Shown here: piece by piece, positions 1 through 6,898 of the stretch
Layout: every line of letters begins with the position of its first letter
Position numbering within the stretch: position 1 is the stretch's first letter
Assembly: GCA_934169415.1 (NCBI GenBank)
Contig: CAKPNP010000014.1
Location: 1 to 29,950 of the forward strand
DNA from: an uncultured Bacilli bacterium
GTDB lineage: Bacteria; Bacillota_I; Bacilli_A; RF39; UBA660
Direction: 5' to 3'
Length of the DNA stretch: 29,950 nt
Program-made: the position numbers and the translations under genes
The notes under the pieces: model-generated
Database searches by the model: none
Told to the model about the DNA's origin: nothing
Seen by the model: only the letters and a program-made list of their open reading frames with translations

Positions 1-20
1 TTACACGTTTGAAACCTCAT
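1..20 (-). CDS. 5' end of an unidentified gene leaving the window
   Basis: On the minus strand a strong ribosome binding site (AGGAGGTGATTT) directly precedes an ATG at 20-18, and six codons (M-R-F-Q-T-C) are readable before the left edge. Nothing of its function can be seen. It lies downstream of the pilin gene in the same direction, beyond two hairpin/T-run structures. In DGR cassettes that position is often taken by the accessory gene, template repeat or reverse transcriptase, so it is the first place to look for them. That link is inference only. Confidence 0.55.
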
Positions 21-54
21 AAATCACCTCCTATAAGTTATATACGAAAAAAAT

Positions 55-77
55 CTCTAAAATCCTTTTTTTTAGAG
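55..77 (-). terminator. Hairpin with T-run, possible second terminator
   Basis: CTCTAAAA (55-62) pairs with TTTTAGAG (70-77) around a 7-nt loop, and on the minus strand the stem is followed by a run of T. It sits between the pilin terminator and the ribosome binding site of the next minus-strand gene, so it could instead act as a leader attenuator for that gene. Confidence 0.45.
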
Positions 78-103
78 CAAATTTTTTTGAAAAAATGCAA
101 AAA

Positions 104-127
104 AACAAGAAAAATTAATTTCTTGTT
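104..127 (-). terminator. Intrinsic terminator of the pilin-like gene
   Basis: AACAAGAAA (104-112) and TTTCTTGTT (119-127) form a 9-bp stem with a 6-nt loop, followed by T residues on the minus strand. It starts 17 nt after the stop codon. DGR target genes often carry a hairpin just past the variable region that aids retrohoming, so this structure could serve both roles. The second role is inference. Confidence 0.7.
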
Positions 128-143
128 ATCAAATTTATATATT

Positions 144-260
144 TTATCTTAAAACTGCACGAGCCGAGAAATAGCTGTGGGCACGACCATAATCGTAGTT
201 GAACGCGAAGACGCCGGCATTCGTGCCACCGCCATAGAAACCACCACGTATGAACCATGG
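144..260 (-). other. Putative DGR variable region (VR)
   Basis: This is the 3' end of the prepilin-like gene. Over about 100 nt of coding strand I count ~55% G+C and only ~15% A, in a gene that is otherwise strongly AT- and A-rich. Many codons are NNC or NNT (TTC, TAT, GGC, GGT, TAC, GAT, CAC, AGC), which is what AAC/AAT codons become when template adenines are randomised. GC-rich invariant-looking blocks (ACG AAT GCC GGC GTC TTC GCG TTC) separate them, and the 3' end reads into the conserved CGT GCA GTT TTA. No template repeat is present in this window. Confidence 0.7.
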
Positions 261-1709
261 AACACTAGAGTAAACGAAAAATGCATAATCTCCATTCCAA
301 CCCTTTATTTCTGTTGTTGCATCTCCTAAATGATATCTTGAATATGCAACACCATCATTATAGGTTGTTCCATATTTATAGATATCATAATACTTAGAAT
401 TTGGAAATGATACACCAGTTGTTGTAGTTCCATTTAAATTTTTACCACTAAATCCTGAGTTGTATTGGGTGTTGTTATATCCGCTTGCTGGAATATTACT
501 ATTTAAACTGTATTCTAATACTCCCATTACATATTCCCATGCTCCACCACTCATATCATATATTCCACTTATATTTCCGGTTGTACTTGCAAGATATCCA
601 ATACTTGTATTATATTCCCTCTCACATCCATTATAAGAAGCACCATTTTCTACACTTGCTGCACACCCTGTTATATATGTAGATGAATTATTTATTCTAA
701 CTTCATTTAAACCTTGACCATATATTGATGTTGTTAAGTAAGCTATTGCTCCCCATTCTGAGTTCTTTAACATACTTGAATTTGTGTTTAATTTTTGTGT
801 TGTTAAAAATAATGTACTTACATTTTGATTTCTTAAACTTTCTACATTTGGTTTTATTGTCGGATTTGCTGTAGTACCTGTAAGTTCGAACTTTCCTACC
901 CATATTCCATTTAATTCTGTATCTCCAAATGTAAATGCTGGATGTGTTAACCAACTATCTTTTGTTGTACCGTTTGATTTTATAGTATCTTTATTTTCAA
1001 ATTCTATATTTATTAACTGTTTTGTTGTATCATTTACTCCATCATAGAATATTTGATATTTATATCTTGGTATCCATACATAATATGCTTTTATGGCATC
1101 CTCACTTATTGTATCTCCTGCACTATATGTATCATTATCAGTTAATAATACTGCATTTGCCCATGTCTTATTTGTATAGTTATACCATTCACTATATATA
1201 TCTGCCTTTTTTACAGTTCCGTCTGTATTAATTGTTACTGCTACTAAATTATCTTTTAGTTCTGGATCTGCTCCATTTAAAACCGTATCCTTATATAATT
1301 TACTTATTGGTTCACTTGGTAATGATGATATATTACAATTTTCTGTATCTTCTGCCTCAGTTAAATCTGTTTCACTATAATTTTTTATATAGCATGTTTT
1401 ATCATATACTACCGCTAAAGCTATTTCTCCTTTATCATTTATATAAACAGTTCCACTATCTGGTTTTCTTCCTGATACATTTATTTTATATATTAAGTTT
1501 CCACTTAAACTCTTTGATTCATCAAGTAGACTTTCCATATAGTATAGTTTAGCCGAATCTAAAAGTCCGTATACTGAATCTTTATTAGCACTCTTCCTTG
1601 CATTATCTACTACATTTAATACTATTGGTGTTGCAATTAGTGCTATTACTGCTAGTATTATTATTACTGCTAGTAATTCTATTAATGTAAATCCTTTTTT
1701 ATTTTTCAT
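144..1709 (-). CDS. Prepilin-like protein with C-terminal FGE/C-type-lectin domain; probable DGR target
   Basis: The 521-residue protein starts with a class III (type IV pilin) leader, MKNKKG|FTLIELLAV, with the conserved Glu at mature position 5 and a long hydrophobic helix. It should be processed by a prepilin peptidase and anchored in the membrane or a pilus. From about residue 200 it resembles formylglycine-generating-enzyme/C-type-lectin folds, including D-M-S-G-G-A-W-E-Y at residues 385-393. The last ~37 residues (W485 to R521) are Gly/Tyr/Phe/Asn-rich and end in A-R-A-V-L-R. They are encoded by unusually GC-rich NNC/NNT codons, as in DGR variable regions. The likely role is a surface adhesin with a hypervariable ligand-binding face. 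The ATG follows GAGGTAATTATAA. No prepilin peptidase or pilus ATPase gene is in the window. The pilin and fold calls are firm; the DGR call rests on composition and domain type. Confidence 0.85.
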   Translation of the reverse strand: MKNKKGFTLIELLAVIIILAVIALIATPIVLNVVDNARKSANKDSVYGLLDSAKLYYMESLLDESKSLSGNLIYKINVSGRKPDSGTVYINDKGEIALAVVYDKTCYIKNYSETDLTEAEDTENCNISSLPSEPISKLYKDTVLNGADPELKDNLVAVTINTDGTVKKADIYSEWYNYTNKTWANAVLLTDNDTYSAGDTISEDAIKAYYVWIPRYKYQIFYDGVNDTTKQLINIEFENKDTIKSNGTTKDSWLTHPAFTFGDTELNGIWVGKFELTGTTANPTIKPNVESLRNQNVSTLFLTTQKLNTNSSMLKNSEWGAIAYLTTSIYGQGLNEVRINNSSTYITGCAASVENGASYNGCEREYNTSIGYLASTTGNISGIYDMSGGAWEYVMGVLEYSLNSNIPASGYNNTQYNSGFSGKNLNGTTTTGVSFPNSKYYDIYKYGTTYNDGVAYSRYHLGDATTEIKGWNGDYAFFVYSSVPWFIRGGFYGGGTNAGVFAFNYDYGRAHSYFSARAVLR

Positions 1710-1765
1710 TTATAATTACCTCTTTCCTTATTTATACTTTAATTTTTATAAATAATTCAAGAGTC

Positions 1766-1793
1766 ATTATAATACTTAGTTAAGCCCCCCCCC
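1766..1793 (-). promoter_or_regulatory. Probable pilin promoter beside a G9 homopolymer
   Basis: On the minus strand a TATAAT (complement of 1766-1771) lies about 55 nt upstream of the pilin ATG. Thirteen bases further upstream begins a run of nine G (C9 on the plus strand, 1785-1793). A -35 element at normal spacing would fall inside or at the edge of this run, so a change in tract length would change promoter geometry. A run this long is striking in such AT-rich DNA. Confidence 0.5.
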
Positions 1794-1817
1794 AGGGTTA
1801 CTATTTGCTATTTTCAT
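1776..1817 (-). CDS. Possible 13-aa leader peptide containing the G9 tract
   Basis: A ribosome-binding-like AGAGGTGTAGAT precedes an ATG at 1817-1815 that opens a 13-codon reading frame, M-K-I-A-N-S-N-P-G-G-G-L-N. The three Gly codons are made of the G9 tract. Gain or loss of one G changes the end of this peptide, but none of the three frames fuses to the pilin. It may be a chance frame or a regulatory leader peptide. The candidate TATAAT lies just beyond its stop codon, which argues against co-transcription if that promoter is real. Confidence 0.25.
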   Translation of the reverse strand: MKIANSNPGGGLN

Positions 1818-1925
1818 ATCTACACCTCTAAAATTTTAAAAAATTTGCGAATTATTTTACCCACATATTATTTTTATCTATTAAAATATTATCATAAATT
1901 ATGTTATTTTTCAATCACATAAAAA

Positions 1926-1947
1926 GAAAAAACAAGAAAATTCTTGT
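1926..1947 (-). terminator. Terminator after ylmC-like gene
   Basis: ACAAGAA and TTCTTGT (1932-1938 and 1941-1947) form a tight stem followed by a T-run on the minus strand, immediately after the stop codon of the PRC-barrel gene. Confidence 0.7.
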
Positions 1948-1952
1948 CATAA

Positions 1953-2171
1953 CTATAATTCTACTAAAATAACATCATCACCTATTGTTTTTATTTGTGA
2001 CCATTTTATTTCTATTTCATCTTTTGAAGAAAACATAGAAAGTATAAATTTACTTTTTTCAACGACAATATTAACAATTTTACCATCGTCTACTATAACA
2101 TCTATTATATTACCTACTAACTTACCATCAAGAGTTACAATATCCTTGCTTTGTAGTTCAGAAAGTCTCAT
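1953..2171 (-). CDS. YlmC/YmxH-family PRC-barrel protein
   Basis: This is a 72-residue protein spanning a single PRC-barrel fold: MRLSELQSKDIV, then L-D-G-K-L-V-G-N-I-I-D-V-I-V-D-D, ending I-L-V-E-L. Length and pattern fit the small YlmC/YmxH proteins of spore formers, which are annotated as sporulation-associated but whose biochemical role is unclear. The gene starts 24 nt after the sigG stop with its own ribosome binding site (AGGTGGTAGT) and is probably co-transcribed with sigG, an arrangement that fits a sporulation role. A terminator follows. Confidence 0.8.
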   Translation of the reverse strand: MRLSELQSKDIVTLDGKLVGNIIDVIVDDGKIVNIVVEKSKFILSMFSSKDEIEIKWSQIKTIGDDVILVEL

Positions 2172-2195
2172 ACTACCACCTATATAATTTTATGT

Positions 2196-2969
2196 TTATC
2201 TTATTAATTTTTTAATACTTTCTAATCCATTTTTTTCAATTCTTGAAATTTGTGCTTGTGATATACCTATAGCTTCTGATAATTCTAGCTGTGTTATACC
2301 TTCAAAATACCTTTTATATATAATAAGTTTTTCTTTATCTTTTAAACTATTTATAGCATCATTTAACATTATTCTCATATCTTCGCCTACTTTATTACTA
2401 TCATCTTTAACTTGTTCTTCTAAATATATAGTATCACCACCATCATTAAAAATAGGCTCTTGCATACTCATAGGATCTTTTATAGCCTCAAATGCATTAA
2501 CTATGGAAGATGCAGGAATATCTACGTATTCTGCTATTTCTTCTAATAATGGTTCCCTATTTAACGAATTAGTAAGTTCTTCTTTTGCCTTCATTGCTTT
2601 ATACGCAATATCTTTCAAGCTTCTAGTAACTCTTATTCCTGTATTATCCCTTATATATCTTTTTATTTCCCCCATAATCATAGGTACCGCATATGTTGAA
2701 AATTTAACTTCTTGGGTTAAATCAAAATTATCTACTGCTTTAACTAAACCAACTGTTCCTACCTGAAATAAATCATCCATATTATCACATCTATTTGCAT
2801 ATCCTTTTAAAATAGATAAAACCAGCTTTAAATTTCCTTTTATTAAATCTTCTCTTGCAAACGGATCACCTGATGCATATTTTTTAAATAATTCAGTCAT
2901 CTCATCATTACTTAGTACTTTAATTTTTGAAGTATCAACTCCAGATATTTCTACTCTATATTTTGCCAT
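2196..2969 (-). CDS. sigG: RNA polymerase sporulation sigma factor sigma-G
   Basis: At 257 residues it has the full length and architecture of the forespore-specific late sigma factor. The N-terminus reads K-Y-R-V-E-I-S-G-V-D-T-S-K, close to the hallmark of SigG. Region 2 includes D-D-L-F-Q-V-G-T-V-G-L and F-S-T-Y-A-V-P-M-I-M-G-E-I-K-R. Region 4 carries the helix-turn-helix Q-L-E-L-S-E-A-I-G-I-S-Q-A-Q-I-S-R near the C-terminus. SigG directs genes for spore DNA protection and germination once the forespore is engulfed, so the organism is inferred to sporulate. The start follows AGGTGATTAA. Close paralogue SigF is the alternative, but the N-terminal V-E-I-S-G-V-D-T-S-K stretch favours SigG. Confidence 0.9.
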   Translation of the reverse strand: MAKYRVEISGVDTSKIKVLSNDEMTELFKKYASGDPFAREDLIKGNLKLVLSILKGYANRCDNMDDLFQVGTVGLVKAVDNFDLTQEVKFSTYAVPMIMGEIKRYIRDNTGIRVTRSLKDIAYKAMKAKEELTNSLNREPLLEEIAEYVDIPASSIVNAFEAIKDPMSMQEPIFNDGGDTIYLEEQVKDDSNKVGEDMRIMLNDAINSLKDKEKLIIYKRYFEGITQLELSEAIGISQAQISRIEKNGLESIKKLIR

Positions 2970-2984
2970 TTAATCACCTATTTA

Positions 2985-3016
2985 GATTATGTATAAATTA
3001 ATATTTTTTTATACAA
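2985..3016 (-). promoter_or_regulatory. Candidate sigma-G/F-type promoter of sigG
   Basis: Upstream of sigG on the minus strand, TGTATA is followed after 18 nt by CATAATC. This resembles the forespore sigma-G pattern (TGNATA, then CATACTA) and would fit the known autoregulation of sigG. The region is AT-rich and also forms the T-run of the preceding terminator, so chance resemblance is possible. Confidence 0.35.
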
Positions 3017-3017
3017 A

Positions 3018-3042
3018 AAAATAGAAAATTAATTTCTATTTA
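3018..3042 (-). terminator. Terminator overlapping the end of the thioredoxin-like gene
   Basis: AATAGAAA and TTTCTATT (3020-3027 and 3033-3040) pair and are followed by T7 on the minus strand. The stem overlaps the last codons and stop of the thioredoxin-like gene, the same compact layout as after the YtxH gene. Confidence 0.65.
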
Positions 3043-3277
3043 TTACACTATAGATATATTCCATATTTTTAGTTCCAACTATTCTTGATATTTCTTTATC
3101 ATTATCATAAAGTATTATCACTGGAAGTTTTGTAATTATTCCATATTTTTTAATTTCTTCTTTATCTAAATCATAATCATATTCAATTTGATTAATAGAA
3201 GGAAAAGCTTCTTCTAATTGTTCAAATAATTTTTTAGATTCTACTAAGTCATATGAAGATATTTTAATTAATTTCAT
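3029..3277 (-). CDS. Small thioredoxin-fold-like protein without CxxC
   Basis: At 82 residues it shows a beta-alpha-beta pattern ending in K-L-P-V-I-I-L-Y-D-N-D-K-E-I-S-R-I-V-G, the cis-Pro/beta-hairpin signature of thioredoxin folds (L-P-V-hydrophobic, then G near the end). It has no cysteine at all, so it cannot be an ordinary disulfide reductase. Its ATG overlaps the TAA of the deaminase gene by one base (TAATG), which suggests translational coupling and a shared transcript with the deaminase and cysteine desulfurase. Function unknown. Confidence 0.6.
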   Translation of the reverse strand: MKLIKISSYDLVESKKLFEQLEEAFPSINQIEYDYDLDKEEIKKYGIITKLPVIILYDNDKEISRIVGTKNMEYIYSVINRN

Positions 3278-3765
3278 TAATAACCATATACTCCTTCTAG
3301 GCTATCATCATTAATTACAAATTCTTTAGTTTCTATAATTCTATAATTTTCCTTATCATCTCTTATAACAATTTTTTCTATTCCAGAATTTATAATCATT
3401 TTTTTGCATAACATACATGGCATAGCATTCTTAACATATTTAAAATCATCATATTCTAGTCCAACTAAATAAAGTGTAGATGATAGCATATCACGACGTG
3501 AAGAAGATATAATAGCATTTTGTTCAGCGTGAACACTTCTACACATTTCATATCTTTCGCCGCGAGGAATATTTAATCTTTTTCTCATACAATAACCCAA
3601 ATCTGAACAATTTTTTCTTCCTCTTGGAGCGCCCACATATCCAGTTGATATAATTTCATCATTTTTAACAATTACTGCACCAAACAATCTTCTTAGACAA
3701 GTCCCTCTTTTAGCAACCGTCTCTGCAATATCTAAATAATAATTATTTTTATCTATTCTTTCCAT
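3277..3765 (-). CDS. dCMP/cytidine-deaminase-family protein (ComEB-like)
   Basis: The 162-residue protein carries both zinc motifs of the cytidine deaminase superfamily: H-A-E (H79, catalytic E81) and P-C-M-L-C (C117, C120). The long Cys-containing stretch between residues 46 and 80 (G-A-P-R-G-R-K-N-C-S-D-L-G-Y-C) is typical of deoxycytidylate deaminases and ComE operon protein 2. These convert dCMP to dUMP for dTMP synthesis. The allosteric properties cannot be judged from sequence. It starts with a good ribosome binding site (AGAGGTG) inside the last codons of the cysteine desulfurase gene, a 17-nt overlap. Confidence 0.8.
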   Translation of the reverse strand: MERIDKNNYYLDIAETVAKRGTCLRRLFGAVIVKNDEIISTGYVGAPRGRKNCSDLGYCMRKRLNIPRGERYEMCRSVHAEQNAIISSSRRDMLSSTLYLVGLEYDDFKYVKNAMPCMLCKKMIINSGIEKIVIRDDKENYRIIETKEFVINDDSLEGVYGY

Positions 3766-4882
3766 TTAAAACACCTCTTAATTCATTTAAACATTCACTA
3801 AATTTTTCTATAAAATAATTAATTTCTTCCATTTTAGTTAAATAAGATAAGCTTATTCTTAAACTATATCTTGATAGAATTTGATCGTGAGTTAATTCAA
3901 AGACTGATGTACTTTCTAAACTAGTTGAACAAGCTGTTTTAGTTGAAATATATATATCAAATGCCTCAAGTGCATGAAGCATAGTTTCTGGTTTAACAGG
4001 ATTAATACTTATATTTAAAATATGAGGAATACAAAATTCATTACTGTTTATTGTAATGTCTAGTTTAGATAACTCTTTTTTTAAAATATTATTTAAATTA
4101 GATACATATTCATATCTTTTATCTAAAGATTCTAAACTAAGTCTAATAGCTTTAGAAAGTGAGGCAATAAGTCCTACACATGGCGTACCACTTCTATAAA
4201 TAGTAGTTGATTTTCCTCCACTAATAAGTGGTGAAATATGAATATTTTCTTTTTTATATAATAAACCAATTCCATCAAGGCCATATATTTTATGAGCTGA
4301 AAAACTTGCTAAATCAACATTTTTTAAATCAATTTTAACTTTTCCTAAGGCTTGTGTCATGTCAGTATGAAAAAAACATTTAGGATATTTTTTTAGTAAC
4401 TTGCCAATTTCATCAATAGGCTCTAGTAGTCCAGTTTCACTATTAACCGTACATATACTAACTAATATTACATCATCATCCATTAATTTTTCTAAATCAT
4501 TTAAGTCTACTATTCCATTATTTGTCTTAACATAATCCACTTTAAAACCTTCAAGTTCTAATTGTTTTAAAGGTCCATATATAGAAGAATGTTCAAGACG
4601 AGTACTTATTATACGCCTGCCCCTATTTTTATATTCATAAGCAATCCCTTTAATTACTGTATTATTAGCTTCACTAGCGCCACTTGTATATATTATTTCA
4701 TTTTCTTTAACATTAAGTAATTTAGCTATCTGTAGTGTTGATGCATTAATAACATTTTTAGCTTCTACACCTAGTTTATGTAAAGAATTAGGATTACCCA
4801 TATATTTTTTAGTAACAAAATTAAATGTATTTAATACCTCATCATTTACTGGTGTGGTAGCTGAATAATCTAAATAAGTCAT
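3749..4882 (-). CDS. Cysteine desulfurase (IscS/NifS family)
   Basis: This is a PLP-dependent enzyme of 377 residues that would release sulfur from cysteine for Fe-S clusters or tRNA thiolation. The N-terminus Y-L-D-Y-S-A-T-T-P is the family hallmark, and S-A-H-K-I-Y-G near residue 200 holds the PLP lysine. The active cysteine is C318 in T-A-C-S-T-S, and R-S-G-T-P lies between. It is a little short for IscS and best fits the class I/II borderline group used with ThiI or MnmA in Firmicutes, though neither partner is visible here. It is first in a three-gene unit with the deaminase and thioredoxin-like genes. The start follows GGTGATTTT. Confidence 0.85.
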   Translation of the reverse strand: MTYLDYSATTPVNDEVLNTFNFVTKKYMGNPNSLHKLGVEAKNVINASTLQIAKLLNVKENEIIYTSGASEANNTVIKGIAYEYKNRGRRIISTRLEHSSIYGPLKQLELEGFKVDYVKTNNGIVDLNDLEKLMDDDVILVSICTVNSETGLLEPIDEIGKLLKKYPKCFFHTDMTQALGKVKIDLKNVDLASFSAHKIYGLDGIGLLYKKENIHISPLISGGKSTTIYRSGTPCVGLIASLSKAIRLSLESLDKRYEYVSNLNNILKKELSKLDITINSNEFCIPHILNISINPVKPETMLHALEAFDIYISTKTACSTSLESTSVFELTHDQILSRYSLRISLSYLTKMEEINYFIEKFSECLNELRGVLNGKNR

Positions 4883-4929
4883 AAAATCACCAACTTAATT
4901 TTATCAAAATATAAATATATTGTAAATAA

Positions 4930-4952
4930 AAAAAATAGGAAAATCCTATTTA
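4930..4952 (-). terminator. Terminator at the end of the YtxH gene
   Basis: AATAGGA and TCCTATT (4934-4940 and 4944-4950) form a stem followed by a T-run on the minus strand. It overlaps the stop codon of the YtxH-like gene and closes the 6,845-4,946 unit. Confidence 0.7.
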
Positions 4953-5347
4953 TTATTTTCTAATTTATCTAATACACTTTTAGTAACTTCGATTGCTTTT
5001 TCTCTAACAGAAGATGCTGCACTTTCAAGTACTGGTGTACCTTTTTCTATGGCATAATCTACTAATTCTTGTGCTTTATCTTGAATCTCGCGAGCTTTTT
5101 TCTTAGCAATTTTTAAAACTTTTTCTTTATCTAAATCTTCTAATTCAGCTTTGATTTCTTCAATTTTGCATTCTATATTTTCTTTTACTTCAGAAGCATC
5201 AACATCTTTTAATGAATCCATTAATTCTTTTATTTTTTCTTTTAATTCACTTCTTAGTTCACTACCTTTTTTAGGAGCAAATAACATTCCTAGTGATGCA
5301 CCTAAAGCACCTCCTAATATAAAACTACCTATTTTTCTTTTTTTCAT
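4946..5347 (-). CDS. YtxH-domain protein
   Basis: The N-terminus M-K-K-R-K-I-G-S-F-I-L-G-G-A-L-G-A-S-L-G-M-L-F-A-P-K-K-G-S-E-L-R matches the YtxH family: a glycine-rich membrane segment ending in F-A-P-x-x-G-x-x-x-R. A long charged amphipathic region follows (E/K heptads, about residues 30-125) that is likely coiled coil. YtxH proteins are general-stress or envelope-associated with no known reaction. An upstream in-frame GTG at 5356 is possible, but the ATG at 5347 has GGTGATAAAG at good spacing and is preferred. It overlaps the DUF948-like gene by 23 nt, and that pairing is common in Firmicutes. Confidence 0.8.
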   Translation of the reverse strand: MKKRKIGSFILGGALGASLGMLFAPKKGSELRSELKEKIKELMDSLKDVDASEVKENIECKIEEIKAELEDLDKEKVLKIAKKKAREIQDKAQELVDYAIEKGTPVLESAASSVREKAIEVTKSVLDKLENNK

Positions 5348-5618
5348 CTTTATCACCTTTCCTTTTAGTTAATTTTGATATTCCATTACTTACAAAATAA
5401 CTTACTTTATCACTAAACGTAGCTATAGAATCAGTAATGGAATCCACGATATCAAATACTCCATTTAACTTATTTACTTTTATATTAACATCTTCTACAA
5501 CTGAATTTAAATTATTTAATGTTCTAATTAATTTAATCATGGCTATAGTTGATGTTATTACTAGTATAATCAAACACATATAAAGTATTACTAAAAATAA
5601 ATCTTTAACATCTATCAT
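5325..5618 (-). CDS. DUF948-like small membrane protein
   Basis: At 97 residues it has one N-terminal membrane helix (about residues 7-27: L-F-L-V-I-L-Y-M-C-L-I-I-L). An amphipathic stretch follows with hydrophobic residues spaced as in coiled coils (L-N-N-L-N-S-V-V-E-D-V-N-I-K-V), and the tail is basic. This is the layout of DUF948/YoxC proteins, which commonly sit beside YtxH genes as here. Function unknown. The ATG overlaps the upstream TGA (ATGA), indicating coupling. Confidence 0.7.
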   Translation of the reverse strand: MIDVKDLFLVILYMCLIILVITSTIAMIKLIRTLNNLNSVVEDVNIKVNKLNGVFDIVDSITDSIATFSDKVSYFVSNGISKLTKRKGDKDEKKKNR

Positions 5619-6247
5619 TTTTCATCTTTCCCTTCGTACATTGAATCAATTAAATCAAATAGCTCACCTTTAGTATCTAATGTTTTAGTATTATCAAGTT
5701 CTTCTTCTACTATATTTATATCATCATCAGTTAAATCATCAAATAAATCTTTTTCTTTATCTTTAACCTCATCTTTAAATAACATTGAAGATGAACCAAA
5801 TAAAGTAGTTTCTATGTCATCTTCTAATGAACCATATGCTTTTTTCCTTACCTCATCTATTGAATCAGCAGTATAACTAGTTGTATGTTTTTTTGCTTGT
5901 ATATCTTCCTTATTATAATTCTTATCTAAAACCCCATACACTGGAGAAATAATAGGCGTTGGTTTAAACTTTTTCTCTTTTTCAGGTTTTTCTTTCATAT
6001 AACTTGATTTTACTTCAACTTTTGGCTTTGCAGGTTTTTCTAATTCTTTAAAATACTCATCGTCAAAAAATATTGGAGCCTGAGGCTTTTCTTCAGTTTT
6101 AATTTCTTTATTTATATTGCTATCAGTAATATCATTTTTAACTTCTTCCCTGACAGGGGATGGAATTTCAACTTGTATAACCTCACTTTTTACAGGAACT
6201 TCTACCTCCTCAGTAAATAAATTTTTAACTTTATCAAATAATCCCAT
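5615..6247 (-). CDS. Acidic, low-complexity cytoplasmic protein of unknown function
   Basis: The 210-residue protein begins M-G-L-F-D-K-V-K-N-L-F. A frame open further upstream (to 6265) exists, but this ATG has a perfect AGGAGG seven bases ahead, formed by the Glu codons at the end of the previous gene. It is rich in Glu, Lys, Asp and Pro, mostly disordered, with no membrane segment. The N-terminal M-G-L-F-D-K motif resembles the start of division- or stress-associated scaffold proteins, but that is weak evidence. It lies one base after the lipoprotein stop and upstream of the DUF948-like gene. No family recognised. Confidence 0.65.
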   Translation of the reverse strand: MGLFDKVKNLFTEEVEVPVKSEVIQVEIPSPVREEVKNDITDSNINKEIKTEEKPQAPIFFDDEYFKELEKPAKPKVEVKSSYMKEKPEKEKKFKPTPIISPVYGVLDKNYNKEDIQAKKHTTSYTADSIDEVRKKAYGSLEDDIETTLFGSSSMLFKDEVKDKEKDLFDDLTDDDINIVEEELDNTKTLDTKGELFDLIDSMYEGKDEK

Positions 6248-6248
6248 A

Positions 6249-6845
6249 TTATTCCTCCTCACCATCTAGCTTTAAAAAGTCATCTGTTTGTTTTTTTGAC
6301 TCAAACATATCATACTTTTCATCAGCTACCAAAAATGTATCATCAAGTACAGTTTTTATAACATTATTATTAAATTTAACCGTAGATAATATATATGAAG
6401 CATTAAGTACTATATCATTAATATCCTCTAAATCACATATTGCTTCAATTTTTGAATAATTATACCAAAACTCTATTAAATATTTTGAATTTTCTTTATT
6501 TATTTCCAAATAAGCTTTTTTAGAATCTATATTAAATATTTTTGAATAATAACTATCTGGATTTTCAGTATAAGTTACCTCTTTATTATAATAGTAACTT
6601 ACTATATCAACATATAAATAATAATAAATTCCATCAGAATATAATGTATCATTATAATCACTTGTAGATATATAAGATACACCCCTTGGAATATAATATT
6701 TATAACCTTTTCCTATTTGATTATAAAGGTTATTCTCTTTTGATAAAACTATTGAAACTATATTATCAATACTAGATGTATCTATTCTAACTATAGAACA
6801 TCCACTTACTAATAATAGGCATATAATTAATATGACTTTCTTCAT
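6249..6845 (-). CDS. Putative lipoprotein of unknown function
   Basis: At 198 residues, the N-terminus M-K-K-V-I-L-I-I-C-L-L-L-V-S-G-C is a lipoprotein signal peptide with lipobox L-V-S-G-C (Cys16). The rest is Tyr/Ser/Asp-rich with alternating beta-strand-like segments (Y-Y-Y-L-Y-V-D-I-V-S-Y-Y-Y) and an acidic C-terminus. It is probably anchored on the outer face of the membrane. It heads a four-gene unit with the acidic, DUF948-like and YtxH genes, all small envelope-related proteins. No family recognised. Confidence 0.65.
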   Translation of the reverse strand: MKKVILIICLLLVSGCSIVRIDTSSIDNIVSIVLSKENNLYNQIGKGYKYYIPRGVSYISTSDYNDTLYSDGIYYYLYVDIVSYYYNKEVTYTENPDSYYSKIFNIDSKKAYLEINKENSKYLIEFWYNYSKIEAICDLEDINDIVLNASYILSTVKFNNNVIKTVLDDTFLVADEKYDMFESKKQTDDFLKLDGEEE

Positions 6846-6898
6846 GTTTCACCTACTCCATACTTATTATACCAAAAATAATATATTTTTGACAATAA

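Noticed and set aside
144..260. GC-rich patch explained as contamination or simple horizontal transfer
   Set aside because: The frame and domain continue through it without a break and the codon pattern is NNY-biased rather than generally GC-rich, which fits a variable region better.
485..1552. Plus-strand open frames opposite the prepilin-like gene
   Set aside because: They are rich in Leu/Tyr/His, lack ribosome binding sites and mirror the minus-strand gene; the minus frame has clear domains.
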